Below are positions 42,685-51,709 of a DNA stretch of 64,000 nt, one piece after another. Source of the stretch: SG8-41 sp964521405 (GTDB lineage: Bacteria > Pseudomonadota > Gammaproteobacteria > Burkholderiales > SG8-41). Position 1 is the stretch's first letter, and each line of letters begins with the position of its first letter. The translations under genes and the position numbers were made by a program. The notes below the pieces were generated by a model, which worked only from the letters and a program-made list of their open reading frames with translations, made no database searches and was not told the origin of the DNA. The stretch is from assembly GCA_964521405.1 (NCBI GenBank), contig CAZFRR010000020.1, forward strand, positions 1-64,000, written 5' to 3'.

Positions 42685-44693
42685 CTCACGAACGCCAGCA
42701 GGAAAATGATGGTGACGAAGCTGTACATCAGGTAGACGGCGACCCGCCCGGTCTGGATGCGGCCCACCAGGCGCGAGCAGAACGCGGCGGCGCGTGCGAT
42801 CGGGAAATATATCCAGCGCCAGGAATGGTCGCGCACGTGGGCGGCGTAGCGCGGCATCCGGTCAAACGGGTCGGGATGATGCGCCTCGATCTCGTACACC
42901 GGCGCGAAGATCTGCCGGATCGGCTGGGCGAAGCCCTCCGCCGTGTCCTGCATGCGGGCGTTCTGCTCCGGGAAACCGCAGTCCCACGGGGGGGCGCGGC
43001 GCAGCCGCCCGTGATAGAGCGCCCGCACCAGCCAGAACGCGGCCAGCACGACCGCGACGATCACGATCAGGAAAATCACCGGGCTGTAGCTCGCGCGCCC
43101 GGGCGCGACCGGCGTCAACCACAGCCAGTTGGCCGCGGTGCCCGAGTCAGCGAGGCTGTGATCGAGCAAGCTGAGCGCAATGGGATCCATCAGCCCGATC
43201 ATCCAGACCGGCGCGAGCCCGAGCAGAACGCACAGCACGGCAAGCCAGGCCATGCCGAGCTGCTCCCAGCGGCCGACCTCGCGGACGCGGATCGCCTCCG
43301 CGCTTCGCGGCTGGCCGAGAAACGCCACGCCGAACACCTTCACGAAGCACATCGCGGTCAGCGCGCCAGCCAGCGCGAGCGCCGCGGCGGCGAGCGGGAT
43401 GATCGAGCGCAGCACGCCATGCCCCAGCGCCGGCGACAGCAACGCGGCCTGGAACGTGAGCCACTCGGAGACGAAACCGTTCAGCGGCGGCAGCGCGGAG
43501 ATCGCGAGCGCGCCGACCAGGAAGAAGAACGCGGTGACCGGCATGACGCGGATCAGCCCGCCCATCCTGCCGAGATCGCGCAGGCCCGACGCGTGCAGCA
43601 CCGCGCCCGCGCCAAGAAACAGCAGCGCCTTGAAGATGGCGTGGTTCAACGTGTGGTAGAGCGCCGCGACGAGACCGAGCACCGCCAGCACCGGGTGGCC
43701 GGTGCCGATATAGATCAGCGACAGGCCGAAGCCGATCAGGATGATGCCGATGTTCTCGACCGAATGGTAGGCGAGCAGGCGTTTCAAATCGTGCTGCATC
43801 AGCGCGAACAGCACGCCGAAGAGAGTGGTCACCACCGCCAGCACGAGCACGATCAGCCCCCATTCCCACTGGATCGCCCCCAGGAGATCGTAGGTGACGC
43901 GGAAGAGTCCGTAGATCGCGGTCTTCAGCATCACGCCGGAGAGCAGCGCGGATACCGGCGAAGGCGCCGCGGGGTGCGCCTCGGGCAGCCACACGTGCAG
44001 CGGCACGATCCCGGCCTTGGCGCCGAAACCGACCAGCGCGAGGAGGAATGCGATGGTCGCCCAGCCGCTCGTCAGGTTCGCCTGCCGCATGGCGTCGAAG
44101 GTGTAGATGCCCTGCCCGCCGTGCAGCACGCCAAAGCAGAGCAGGATCGCGATCGCGCCGATATGCGCGATCAGGAGATAGATGAAGCCCGCCTTGCGAA
44201 TCTCCGGATCGTGGTGCTCGGTGGTGACCAGGAAATACGACGAGAGCGCCATCGTCTCCCATGCCACCATGAAGAGATAAGCGTCGTCCGCGATCAGCAC
44301 CACCGCCATGCTGGCGAGAAACGCGTGGTACTGCAGGCAGGTAAGTCGCGCGGAGCCCGGCTCGGTCCCCGCAAAATAGCCCGCCGAGTAGCACGAAATA
44401 CCCGCGGCGGTCGCGCCAAGCAGCAGCAGGAAGAAGGCGGAGAGCGCGTCGAGCCGCACGTGAAACGGCAGGTCCGGCAGCCCGAGCGGCAGCACCATGC
44501 CACTCCACGGCAGTCCGATCGCGGCCAGTCCAACGGCGGCAAGGACCAGGCCGGCGATGGCGCCCAGCGGATAGAGCCAGCGGGTGATGAACTCAGGACG
44601 GCCCGGGCGGAGAATAGCCAGCAAGCCCAGCGCCAGCCAGAACAGCACGATGCCGATGACGAGTTCCAGCGGAGAAGCGGTGACGGCGGGCAT
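42681..44693 (-). CDS. hyfB: Antiporter-like membrane subunit (HyfB/NuoL-like)
   Basis: 670 residues, 14 or more helices, first gene of the complex. The antiporter core has LVGFGAKAGIVPLHVWLPEA, HPAAPSPVSALLSGVMLKTA and a membrane Glu in MVAWETMALSSYFLV, all expected for proton translocation. The tail after about residue 560 has the long amphipathic region and a final helix (VYLMYSFVTIIFLLAFV). HyfB is usually partnered by HyfA and HyfH ferredoxins; neither is encoded here. Confidence 0.93.
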   Translation of the reverse strand: MPAVTASPLELVIGIVLFWLALGLLAILRPGRPEFITRWLYPLGAIAGLVLAAVGLAAIGLPWSGMVLPLGLPDLPFHVRLDALSAFFLLLLGATAAGISCYSAGYFAGTEPGSARLTCLQYHAFLASMAVVLIADDAYLFMVAWETMALSSYFLVTTEHHDPEIRKAGFIYLLIAHIGAIAILLCFGVLHGGQGIYTFDAMRQANLTSGWATIAFLLALVGFGAKAGIVPLHVWLPEAHPAAPSPVSALLSGVMLKTAIYGLFRVTYDLLGAIQWEWGLIVLVLAVVTTLFGVLFALMQHDLKRLLAYHSVENIGIILIGFGLSLIYIGTGHPVLAVLGLVAALYHTLNHAIFKALLFLGAGAVLHASGLRDLGRMGGLIRVMPVTAFFFLVGALAISALPPLNGFVSEWLTFQAALLSPALGHGVLRSIIPLAAAALALAGALTAMCFVKVFGVAFLGQPRSAEAIRVREVGRWEQLGMAWLAVLCVLLGLAPVWMIGLMDPIALSLLDHSLADSGTAANWLWLTPVAPGRASYSPVIFLIVIVAVVLAAFWLVRALYHGRLRRAPPWDCGFPEQNARMQDTAEGFAQPIRQIFAPVYEIEAHHPDPFDRMPRYAAHVRDHSWRWIYFPIARAAAFCSRLVGRIQTGRVAVYLMYSFVTIIFLLAFVR

Positions 44694-44782
44694 CGGCTAT
44701 GAGCGGTCGGCCGCGCGATAGTTTCTGCTGCTCATCGCGCGGCAAAGTGTTGATTCTATGCGCTTGGCCGCATTCCAGGCAA

Positions 44783-44872
44783 ACCTCTCACCGCCAGGAA
44801 AAAGAGCTGAACCGCAAAGGATATATATGAAGACAAGACAATCGAACCGCCATGACGCCAAGGCGCCAAGAG
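44783..44872. repeat. Octamer-family fragments upstream of hyfB
   Basis: CTCACCGCCAGGAAAAAG (44786-44803) and CGAACCGCCATGACGCCAAG followed by GCGCCAAG (44843-44870). Both point the same way. They occupy the 239-bp gap 44694-44932 between hyfB and the SoxB-like gene, where the hyf promoter must lie. Confidence 0.75.
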
Positions 44873-44932
44873 AAACAAGACAGATATCAGAACCGCGGGA
44901 ACGCCGACAACTACGTTCCTCGGGCGCGTCGC

Positions 44933-46651
44933 TCAGGGAATAGCGCCGCGCAAGGGTTGCACCTCGGGGTTGCCATAGAGCGCCGCCGGGAGCGGCTTGG
45001 TGATCCGGATGCGGTTGAGCTCGGTCCGGGCGGTCTTGTCGGGAAGAGACTGCAGATAGCGCACCACGACTTCCACGCCGTCGAGAGGCCGCCCCTCCTC
45101 GTCTCGCAACACCTCGATATCGGTGGCGGGCACGACGTTGATGAGAAATGGATCCCGCCGGTAGAAATAGGAGGCGTAGGTGTAACTTGCCCCCAGGTCG
45201 AGCGGCGCCCACGCGTTCTTCTTGCGGTCGAATACCCGGATGTTGGATGCCCGCTGGCCTTGCGCCTGATAGGCGTCGAAGTCCAGCGTTACGCCGCTGA
45301 AATTAAAAAGCCAGCCGCCCGTCCACTCCGCCACCTTGGGGTTGAAGGAGCCGTTGGCGGCGTTCTCGATCTGGTTCTTCAATTGCTGGCCGCGGATGGT
45401 GCCCTTGGCGATCATCGGTCCGATGGGGATGAAGTGGTAGAGATCCTCCATCCGGATCGGCCCCGGCGCGACGTGGGTGCCGTAACGGAAGCCGCGGATC
45501 GCGCCGATATCGGCGCCGGTCATGGCGCGGAACGCATCGGTGAGGAAGTCGTGCGACGAACCCTCGATCACCGCCGGCATCGTCTCGTGCGAAAAATTCG
45601 AGCGGTGCAGCGCAACCTCGGTCCGGCCCACCACCGTGTCGATGGGGCGCGCGAGCGGCGTGCCGTTGAACGGGTTTTCATGCCGAGTGAAGTGCGGGCC
45701 CTTGACGAAGGTCTTGCGCACTTCACGCACCGCCGCCGCGATCCCCTGGTTTTCGGCAATTCGCGAGTCGATGGTGTGCGACTTCCAGTCCCATTTCTGC
45801 ACCTTGCCGTCCTTCACCGTGAGCTTGAGCTCGCCCAATACGGTTCCGTCCTGCCCCTCCTCCAGCAGCACTGTGCCGGTGCGAGCAACGACAGGCTTGC
45901 GCGTCACTTCGTGCATGTCAGAGGAAAGGATGACATCAATCCCGGGATTGGCCTCTGCCAGGCGAATGTTGTTCGCGAGTTCCTGCTCCGAAAGCAGCAC
46001 CACCAGGTCCACCTTGTGCTCCTCGCGCAGGGCCTTCAGGAACATCGGCACTTCCGCATCGCCGCCGGTGAAGCGGAAACCCTTCGTCACCGCGAGACCG
46101 ACCACCTGCGGGCCGCGCCGCGTCGTCAGCCCGAGGATGCCGACGCGAAGCCCGCCCACCTCCTTCACCGTGAAAGGCGGCATCACCCGCTTCCCGCTGA
46201 GCGCCGCGTAGGGCTCCCCGTCGTAATAGATATTGGCGGCAAGCGTGGTCCAGGGCGCCTTCGGCTTCTGACCAGCGAACAATTCGAGGAAGCGCTCGGT
46301 GCCGTAAACAAACTCCCAGTTGCCAGGCGCATAAGCGTCAATCCGGAAACGGTTGATTACGTCCACCAGCGCCTGTCCCCGGGTGTACAGCGCCTCAGCC
46401 GATCCTTGTATGGTGTCGCCGGTATTGAGGAGCAGCGTGTTCTTTTCGCGCCCGCGGATTTCCTGGATCTTCGAGTACAGGCGCGCGAGCCCGCCTTCGG
46501 GCCTACCGCCGCCGTCGCTGCGCAGATTCGGCCGCGGCATGAGATGCCCGTGGATGTCGCCGATATGGATCAGCGTGATCTCGCCGCTGCCCGCCGCCTG
46601 GGCCAGTAATGAAACAAACGCCAATGCGATGCACAGTTGTAAACGAATCAC
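44933..46651 (-). CDS. SoxB-like secreted metallophosphatase / 5'-nucleotidase family
   Basis: 572 residues with a signal peptide (IRLQLCIALAFVSLLAQAAG). Two-metal calcineurin-like domain: LIHIGDIHGHLMPRP, LLLNTGDTIQGS and, in place of the GNHE motif of nucleotidases, PGNWEFVYG, which resembles the WEF(T)YG motif of thiosulfohydrolase SoxB. ILSSDMHEVT supplies further ligands. The C-terminal nucleotidase domain is complete (RGFRYGTHVAPGPI). It is either a SoxB relative acting on cysteine-bound sulfate or a 5'-nucleotidase; no other sox gene is in the window. Confidence 0.75.
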   Translation of the reverse strand: MIRLQLCIALAFVSLLAQAAGSGEITLIHIGDIHGHLMPRPNLRSDGGGRPEGGLARLYSKIQEIRGREKNTLLLNTGDTIQGSAEALYTRGQALVDVINRFRIDAYAPGNWEFVYGTERFLELFAGQKPKAPWTTLAANIYYDGEPYAALSGKRVMPPFTVKEVGGLRVGILGLTTRRGPQVVGLAVTKGFRFTGGDAEVPMFLKALREEHKVDLVVLLSEQELANNIRLAEANPGIDVILSSDMHEVTRKPVVARTGTVLLEEGQDGTVLGELKLTVKDGKVQKWDWKSHTIDSRIAENQGIAAAVREVRKTFVKGPHFTRHENPFNGTPLARPIDTVVGRTEVALHRSNFSHETMPAVIEGSSHDFLTDAFRAMTGADIGAIRGFRYGTHVAPGPIRMEDLYHFIPIGPMIAKGTIRGQQLKNQIENAANGSFNPKVAEWTGGWLFNFSGVTLDFDAYQAQGQRASNIRVFDRKKNAWAPLDLGASYTYASYFYRRDPFLINVVPATDIEVLRDEEGRPLDGVEVVVRYLQSLPDKTARTELNRIRITKPLPAALYGNPEVQPLRGAIP

Positions 46652-46798
46652 TGGTTTCCTCCCCGTGGCATTCGATGTGCTGCGTGCCGCACAACCTAGC
46701 GGACGGAGCGCCTGAAATCAAGGATTCCCGCAAGCGCTGATAAATCTGGTCTATCCTATGATCGAGATATTTGATGCCCGCGCAGGGCATGCCGATCA

Positions 46799-47077
46799 AT
46801 GCCTCTGGTTACCAGACAATTGACAATTTCCGGCCGCGTGCAGGGCGTGGGCTTCCGCTTCTACCTGCAGAAGAAGGCGCGCGAGCTCGGGCTCACCGGC
46901 TGGGTGCGCAACCGCCGTGACGGAGCCGTGGAAGCCGTGATCCAGGGCGGCCCTGAGGCCGTGGAGACGATGACCGACTGGGCGCGCCGCGGCCCGCCCA
47001 GCGCCGTGGTCGCCGAAGTGCGGATCTCGGATGGGGGCGGCGATTACGCGACGTTCGAGACGCGGCCGACCGCTTAG
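46799..47077 (+). CDS. acyP: Acylphosphatase
   Basis: 92 residues, normal length. GRVQGVGFRFYLQKKA holds the catalytic Arg, and TGWVRNRRDGAVEAVIQG the Asn of the family. It hydrolyses carboxyl-phosphate bonds such as in acetyl phosphate or carbamoyl phosphate; cellular role is uncertain. It is a stand-alone gene between convergent or divergent neighbours. A small opposed heptamer pair follows its stop. Confidence 0.95.
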   Translation: MPLVTRQLTISGRVQGVGFRFYLQKKARELGLTGWVRNRRDGAVEAVIQGGPEAVETMTDWARRGPPSAVVAEVRISDGGGDYATFETRPTA

Positions 47078-47080
47078 CCT

Positions 47081-47143
47081 AGTTTGCAGTTTGCAGTGGG
47101 CAGTTTGCAGTCGCTGCCAACTGACGGCTGCCAACTGCCAACT
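47081..47143. repeat. Compact opposed heptamers (AGTTTGC / GCCAACT), nine units in register
   Basis: AGTTTGC x2, AGTGGGC, AGTTTGC, AGTCGCT, GCCAACT, GACGGCT, GCCAACT x2. The orientation flips in the middle unit without loss of 7-bp register, giving a near-perfect 63-bp hairpin. It fills almost the whole gap between acyP and the TPR gene. Confidence 0.93.
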
Positions 47144-47153
47144 CGACTACCGT

Positions 47154-47981
47154 TCAGGCTCCCTGCTTAGCCGGCGTCTGCGCGCGCAGCCGGATCCCCT
47201 CCGCCCTGCGCCTCTGCTTTTCCGCCTCGATCTGGCGGCCCTGGCCATCGAGCGCGGCGGCGAGGTTGTCCAGGGTATGCGCGATGCTGAGATTGCCCGG
47301 TTTCAGGGCTTTCTCCTTCGCCGCGAGGGCGCGGCTCAGATATTTCTCGGCCTCCTTGAAATTTTCCTGCTTCAGCTGGATCGCGCCCAGGTTGTGCAGG
47401 GCAACCGCCGTGTTGATGTGATTTGCCCCCAGTTTTTTCTCGAATATGACGAGCGCCTTCTTCTGGGTTTGTTCGGCCGCGACGAGGTTTCCCTGCAGTA
47501 TCAGGAACTGCGCATTGTTATGCAGCGCGAGCCCGGTTGCCGGGTCATCGGGCCCGTACTGTTTGGTGCGAATCGCAACCAGGCGTTGCGCGAAAAGAAT
47601 CGCTTCTTCATGCTTGCCGGCCCGGCTCAGCGCGTGCGACAGCGTGGAGAGGCTCTGTTCCGTGGCGCGGCTGCCCAGTCCGGGCGGAGCCTCGGCCTCC
47701 TGCAGCGCCGCGCGCGCGAACAACTCCGCCTGCTCGAAACTGCCGCCTTGAAGGTGGGTGGTGGCCTGGTCATGGAGGAGCTTCCAGTCCGCTTCGCCGC
47801 CAGCCGCCGGCCCGGCGGCCAGCAGGAGCGACAGCGCTGCCGCCGCAAGAGCGTGAATCGTGATTCGTGATTCGTGATTCGACTTCTTGTATTCCCTCTG
47901 AGCCCTCTGTGATCTCTGTGATCTCTGTGGCTGATTTATTTGAATAGATCTGCGTGTATCTGCGTTTATCTGCGGTTCCAT
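47154..47981 (-). CDS. Exported TPR protein with repeat-coded leader
   Basis: 275 residues from the only ATG. About residue 42 onward, HALAAAALSLLLAAGPAAGG is a signal-peptide core, then tandem tetratricopeptide repeats (for example ATGLALHNNAQFLILQGNLV, AVALHNLGAIQLKQENFKEA). The first 40 residues are translated intergenic repeats of three families (INADTRR, QRSQRSQRAQRE, SNHESRIT), and a TTG 13 codons further upstream adds a fourth (NRRDAETPRR). No ATG, GTG or TTG exists between these repeats and the signal core. So the gene either starts in repeat sequence or uses a rare codon such as ATT. Function unknown; TPRs bind proteins. Confidence 0.8.
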   Translation of the reverse strand: MEPQINADTRRSIQINQPQRSQRSQRAQREYKKSNHESRITIHALAAAALSLLLAAGPAAGGEADWKLLHDQATTHLQGGSFEQAELFARAALQEAEAPPGLGSRATEQSLSTLSHALSRAGKHEEAILFAQRLVAIRTKQYGPDDPATGLALHNNAQFLILQGNLVAAEQTQKKALVIFEKKLGANHINTAVALHNLGAIQLKQENFKEAEKYLSRALAAKEKALKPGNLSIAHTLDNLAAALDGQGRQIEAEKQRRRAEGIRLRAQTPAKQGA

Positions 47982-48018
47982 TCTGGTTCTTCTTGGCGTC
48001 TCGGCGTCTCGGCGGTTC
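47853..48018. repeat. Four repeat families in a row, overlapping the TPR gene leader
   Basis: GTGAATC then GTGATTC x3 heptamers (47853-47880); 9-bp CTCTGTGAT family (47894-47933); decamers TGCGTGTATC, TGCGTTTATC, TGCGG (47951-47974); octamers TGGCGTCT, CGGCGTCT, CGGCGGTT (47994-48018). All lie in one open reading frame on the minus strand. Confidence 0.92.
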
Positions 48019-48045
48019 AATCTGGTCTTCCTTTGTGTCCTCGCT

Positions 48046-51000
48046 TTACTGCTCCGCGCGCGACTCGTTGTAGACGATACTGACGTTCTCCGGGCTCAGC
48101 CAATCCGACAGCGAGTGAATGAGATCGTCGTGGAGGTTGACCCGCCAGGCGTCGCCCAGGTCTATTTCACAGACCGTGCCGCTGTTGCAATAGACGACCG
48201 ACACCGGGCAGCGGCCGCTGCGGTAGGGCGTCAACAGATCGCGCAGCCGGCCGCCGGAGGAAGCGCCGTTGCAGGTGATGCGCACGCCGCGGGCGAAGCG
48301 GTTGCGGGCCTCGGTCAAATCGAGCGCGTTGACCGCGCGGATGCTCGGGCGCCCCTCGCCCCCGCCCTCGTACTCGCCGTTGACCATGCGGCCGCCGCCG
48401 CCGCGGGCGCGCAACTGCACTTCCAGCACCAGCAGCTCGTCCTCCTTGATCTTCTGGCGGAACTTGTCGAACACCTCGCCGAAGAAGATGACTTCGTTGC
48501 TGTCCGTGTCATCCGCCAGCGTGATGACGCCCATCCGCCCGCTCGAGGTATTCTGGATGCGCACCCCCATCACCACGCCCGCCACCCAGTAGGTGCGGCT
48601 CGCGTAATCGCCGGCTGACAACGACACGAGCTCGCCGACCCGCGTGCGGGTGAAGCGGCGCACCTCGTCGCGATAGATGTTGAAGAGATGCCCGCTCAAG
48701 TAGAAGCCGAGCGCGAGCTTCTCGTTCTGGAGCCGCTCCTTGACGCCCCAGCGCTGCGCCTCGGTCAACGCCGGCTGCTGAGCGGCTTCGGTGAGGTCGC
48801 CAAAGAGGCTCACCTGGTTAACGGAGCGGCTGGCCTGCTCCGCACTCTCGAGCGCCATGCCGACGGAGGCGAGCAGGCTCGAGCGGTGGTCGTTCACCGA
48901 GTCGAAGGCGCCGGCCCGAATCAGTGACTCCACCACCCGGCGGTTGACGAGCCGCTTGTCCACGCGGTGGCAGAAATCGAACAGGTCCTTGAACGGCCCC
49001 TTCTTCCGTGCCTCGACGATGGAGTTGATCGCGGCCTCGCCCGTGCCCTTGATTCCCCCCAGTCCGTAGCGGATCACCCCCCCTTTTCCTTCCCCCCCTT
49101 GGGAAGGGGGGGATGAGAGGGGAGGTACCGGCTCGAAGCGGTAATTCGATTCGTTGATGTCGGGCGCGCGCAGCGTGATGTCGTGCGCCTGCGTGTCGTC
49201 CACGAATTGCTTGACCTTGTCGGTGTCGTTCATCACCGCCGACATGTTGGCGGCGAGGAACGCCGCGGCGTGATGAGCCTTGAACCAGGCGGTCTGGTAC
49301 GCGACCAGCGCGTAGGCGGCGGCGTGGGAGCGGTTAAACCCGTAGCCCGCGAACTTTTCCATCAGGTCGAAGAGTTCGTGGCCCTTGCGCGCGCTGACCT
49401 CGTTCTTCGCCGCGCCCGCCACGAAGCTGTTGCGGTGCTGGGCCATCTCCTCGGGGAGTTTCTTGCCCATCGCGCGCCGCAGGAGATCCGCGGCTCCCAG
49501 GCTGTAGCCGCCGATCACCTGCGCGATCTGCCTCACCTGCTCCTGGTAGACCATGATGCCGTAGGTGGGCTTCAATATCGGCTCCACCCGCGGGTCCGGG
49601 TAATCCACGCGACCGCCCTGCTTGCGGCGAACGAACTCGGGGATCAGCTCCATCGGCCCCGGCCGGTAGAGCGCCACCAGCGCGACGATGTCCTCGAACC
49701 GGTCGGGCTTCGCGCGCACGAGAAGATCGCGCATGCCGCGGGATTCAAACTGGAACACCCCCGTCGTATCGGCAGACGCGAACACTCGATAGGTCGCCGC
49801 ATCATCGAGCGGAATCGCGTTCAAATCGACGGGCGCGGAGGCCTTCTCGGCCGCTCCTCCCCCCATCTCCTTGATGTACTTTAGCGTCCAGTCGAGGATG
49901 GTGAGCGTGGTGAGACCGAGGAAGTCGAACTTGACGAGCCCGACCGCCTCGACATCTTTCATGTCGAACTGCGACACCGCGCTGTCGGAACCGTCCGCCA
50001 CGTAGAGCGGGCAGAAATCGGTCAGCTTTCCCGGCGCGATCAGCACGCCGCCCGCGTGCATGCCGACGTTGCGCGTCAGGCCCTCGAGCTGCTCGGCGAG
50101 CGCGAGCAGCTCGCGGACCTCCTCCTCTTTCTTCTCCCGCTCCTTCAGCTGCGGCTCCTCCTTGCGCGCATCGGCGAGCGTGATGTGCCGGCCCGGCTGG
50201 AACGGGATCAGCTTCGCGAGCTGGTCGCAAAACGTATAAGACATGTCGAGCACGCGTCCGACGTCGCGCACCACCGCGCGCGCCGCCATGGTGCCGAAGG
50301 TGACGATCTGCGAGACGCTGTCGGCGCCGTAGCGGCCCTTCACGTACTCGATCACGCGGTCGCGTCCGTCCTGGCAGAAGTCAATGTCGAAGTCCGGCAT
50401 CGAGACGCGCTCGGGATTCAGGAAGCGCTCGAAGAGAAGGTCGTAGCGCAGCGGGTCGAGCTCGGTGATGCCGAGCGAATAGGCAACGAGCGATCCGGCG
50501 CCCGAGCCGCGCCCCGGCCCCACCGGCACGCCGTTCAACTTCGCCCAGTTGATGAAGTCGGCGACGATCAGGAAATAGCCGGAGAAACCCATCTTCTGGA
50601 TGGTCTGGATCTCGAAATCGAGCCGTTCCCGGTAACGCGGCAGCTCGGCTGCGCGGCTCGCCGCGTCGGGAAAGAGCTGCGGCAGCCGCCGCTCCAGCCC
50701 CTGCGCGGCGCAGTTGCGCAGGAAGTCATCGAGCGTGACATTCTTCGGGGTCTGGAACTGCGGCAGGCGGGTCTTGCCGAGCTCGATCTCGAGGCTGCAG
50801 CGCTTGGCGATCTCCACGCTGTTGGCAAGCGCCTGCGGAATGTCGCGGAAGGCCTCCCCCATCTCCGCCTGCGTCCTGAAATACTGCTCGGGACTGAAGA
50901 GCTTGGGCCGGCGCTGGTCGGAGAGCGTGTAGCCCTGGGAGATGCACACGCGCGCCTCGTGGGCGCGGAAGTCATCACGCTTCACGAATTGCACCGGGTG

Positions 51001-51627
51001 CGTCGCCACCACCGGCAGCTTCATCGCCGAGGCGAGCTTCAACGCGCGCTGGATATAATTCTCGACCGGCACGCCCGCCGCCCCCGTGACCGCCGCGCTT
51101 TTGCCCAGGCGCTGCAGCTCGAGGTAGAAGCGGCCGGGGAAGAGCTCGTGCCATTCGCGCGCCAGCCGCTGCGCCTGTTTCGGGTTGTCCACCACCAGCG
51201 CCTGCCCCACGTCGCCGTGATGCGCGCCGGAGAGCGCGATCAGGCCCTCGGTGCCGTCCTCCGCGAGCCAGCCCTTCTTCAGCTCGGGACGGCCGCGGTA
51301 CTGATTGGTACGGTAGGCGCGCGTCAGCAGGTCGCACAATGTCAGGTAGCCGGCCCGCGACTGGCACAGCAGCAGCATGCGATAGGGCTTGTCGCGGTCG
51401 GCCTCGTTCTCCAGCCAGAGATCGCAGCCGATGATGGGCTTCACGCCCTTTGAGCGCGCTTCCTGGTAGAACTTGATGAGGCCGAAGACGTTGGAGAGAT
51501 CGGTCAGCGCCAGCGCCGGCATGCTGTCCGCCACCGCCGCCTCGATCGCCTCGTCGATGCGCACGATGCCATCCACGATCGAGTACTCGCTGTGCAATCG
51601 CAGGTGGACGAAAGACGGCGCGGGCAT
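48046..51627 (-). CDS. dnaE: DNA polymerase III alpha subunit with in-frame palindrome insert
   Basis: 1193 residues. PHP domain at the N-terminus (FVHLRLHSEYSIVDGIVRID), polymerase palm with Asp pair in MPDFDIDFCQDGRD and a third Asp in VSQFDMKDVEAVGLVKFDF, fingers with PGPMELIPEFVRRKQ, then helix-hairpin-helix and OB domains. Main replicative polymerase. At residues about 833-851 the sequence RFEPVPPLSSPPSQGGEGKG is inserted where other DnaE proteins have a short turn before VIRYGLGGIKGTGE. The insert is the translation of a REP-like palindrome and is in frame. Otherwise complete. Confidence 0.97.
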   Translation of the reverse strand: MPAPSFVHLRLHSEYSIVDGIVRIDEAIEAAVADSMPALALTDLSNVFGLIKFYQEARSKGVKPIIGCDLWLENEADRDKPYRMLLLCQSRAGYLTLCDLLTRAYRTNQYRGRPELKKGWLAEDGTEGLIALSGAHHGDVGQALVVDNPKQAQRLAREWHELFPGRFYLELQRLGKSAAVTGAAGVPVENYIQRALKLASAMKLPVVATHPVQFVKRDDFRAHEARVCISQGYTLSDQRRPKLFSPEQYFRTQAEMGEAFRDIPQALANSVEIAKRCSLEIELGKTRLPQFQTPKNVTLDDFLRNCAAQGLERRLPQLFPDAASRAAELPRYRERLDFEIQTIQKMGFSGYFLIVADFINWAKLNGVPVGPGRGSGAGSLVAYSLGITELDPLRYDLLFERFLNPERVSMPDFDIDFCQDGRDRVIEYVKGRYGADSVSQIVTFGTMAARAVVRDVGRVLDMSYTFCDQLAKLIPFQPGRHITLADARKEEPQLKEREKKEEEVRELLALAEQLEGLTRNVGMHAGGVLIAPGKLTDFCPLYVADGSDSAVSQFDMKDVEAVGLVKFDFLGLTTLTILDWTLKYIKEMGGGAAEKASAPVDLNAIPLDDAATYRVFASADTTGVFQFESRGMRDLLVRAKPDRFEDIVALVALYRPGPMELIPEFVRRKQGGRVDYPDPRVEPILKPTYGIMVYQEQVRQIAQVIGGYSLGAADLLRRAMGKKLPEEMAQHRNSFVAGAAKNEVSARKGHELFDLMEKFAGYGFNRSHAAAYALVAYQTAWFKAHHAAAFLAANMSAVMNDTDKVKQFVDDTQAHDITLRAPDINESNYRFEPVPPLSSPPSQGGEGKGGVIRYGLGGIKGTGEAAINSIVEARKKGPFKDLFDFCHRVDKRLVNRRVVESLIRAGAFDSVNDHRSSLLASVGMALESAEQASRSVNQVSLFGDLTEAAQQPALTEAQRWGVKERLQNEKLALGFYLSGHLFNIYRDEVRRFTRTRVGELVSLSAGDYASRTYWVAGVVMGVRIQNTSSGRMGVITLADDTDSNEVIFFGEVFDKFRQKIKEDELLVLEVQLRARGGGGRMVNGEYEGGGEGRPSIRAVNALDLTEARNRFARGVRITCNGASSGGRLRDLLTPYRSGRCPVSVVYCNSGTVCEIDLGDAWRVNLHDDLIHSLSDWLSPENVSIVYNESRAEQ
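49075..49128. repeat. REP-like palindrome inside dnaE
   Basis: CTTTTCCTTCCCCCCCTTGG followed by GAAGGGGGGGATGAGAGGGG forms a GC-rich hairpin. It codes in frame for PPLSSPPSQGGEGKGG on the minus strand, nearly the same peptide type as the palindrome in metG. Confidence 0.9.
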
Positions 51628-51709
51628 GTCGATATCTTACGCCGACCTCATTCCATTTTTAATTATTTCGCGACGCATTGCAGGCCAGGAACATAAGTGC
51701 CCGCGCCGT

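Noticed and set aside
36948..44693. Functional H2-producing hydrogenase-4 / formate hydrogenlyase
   Set aside because: The large subunit lacks all four Ni-binding cysteines and no ferredoxin or formate dehydrogenase gene is present.
42825..44702. 625-residue plus-strand open frame over hyfB
   Set aside because: Very Arg/Gln/His/Asp-rich shadow of a membrane protein gene read backwards; no start signal or domain.
48046..51627. Frameshift or assembly error in dnaE at the Pro/Gly-rich insert
   Set aside because: Frame and conserved motifs continue unchanged on both sides, and metG has a similar in-frame insert.
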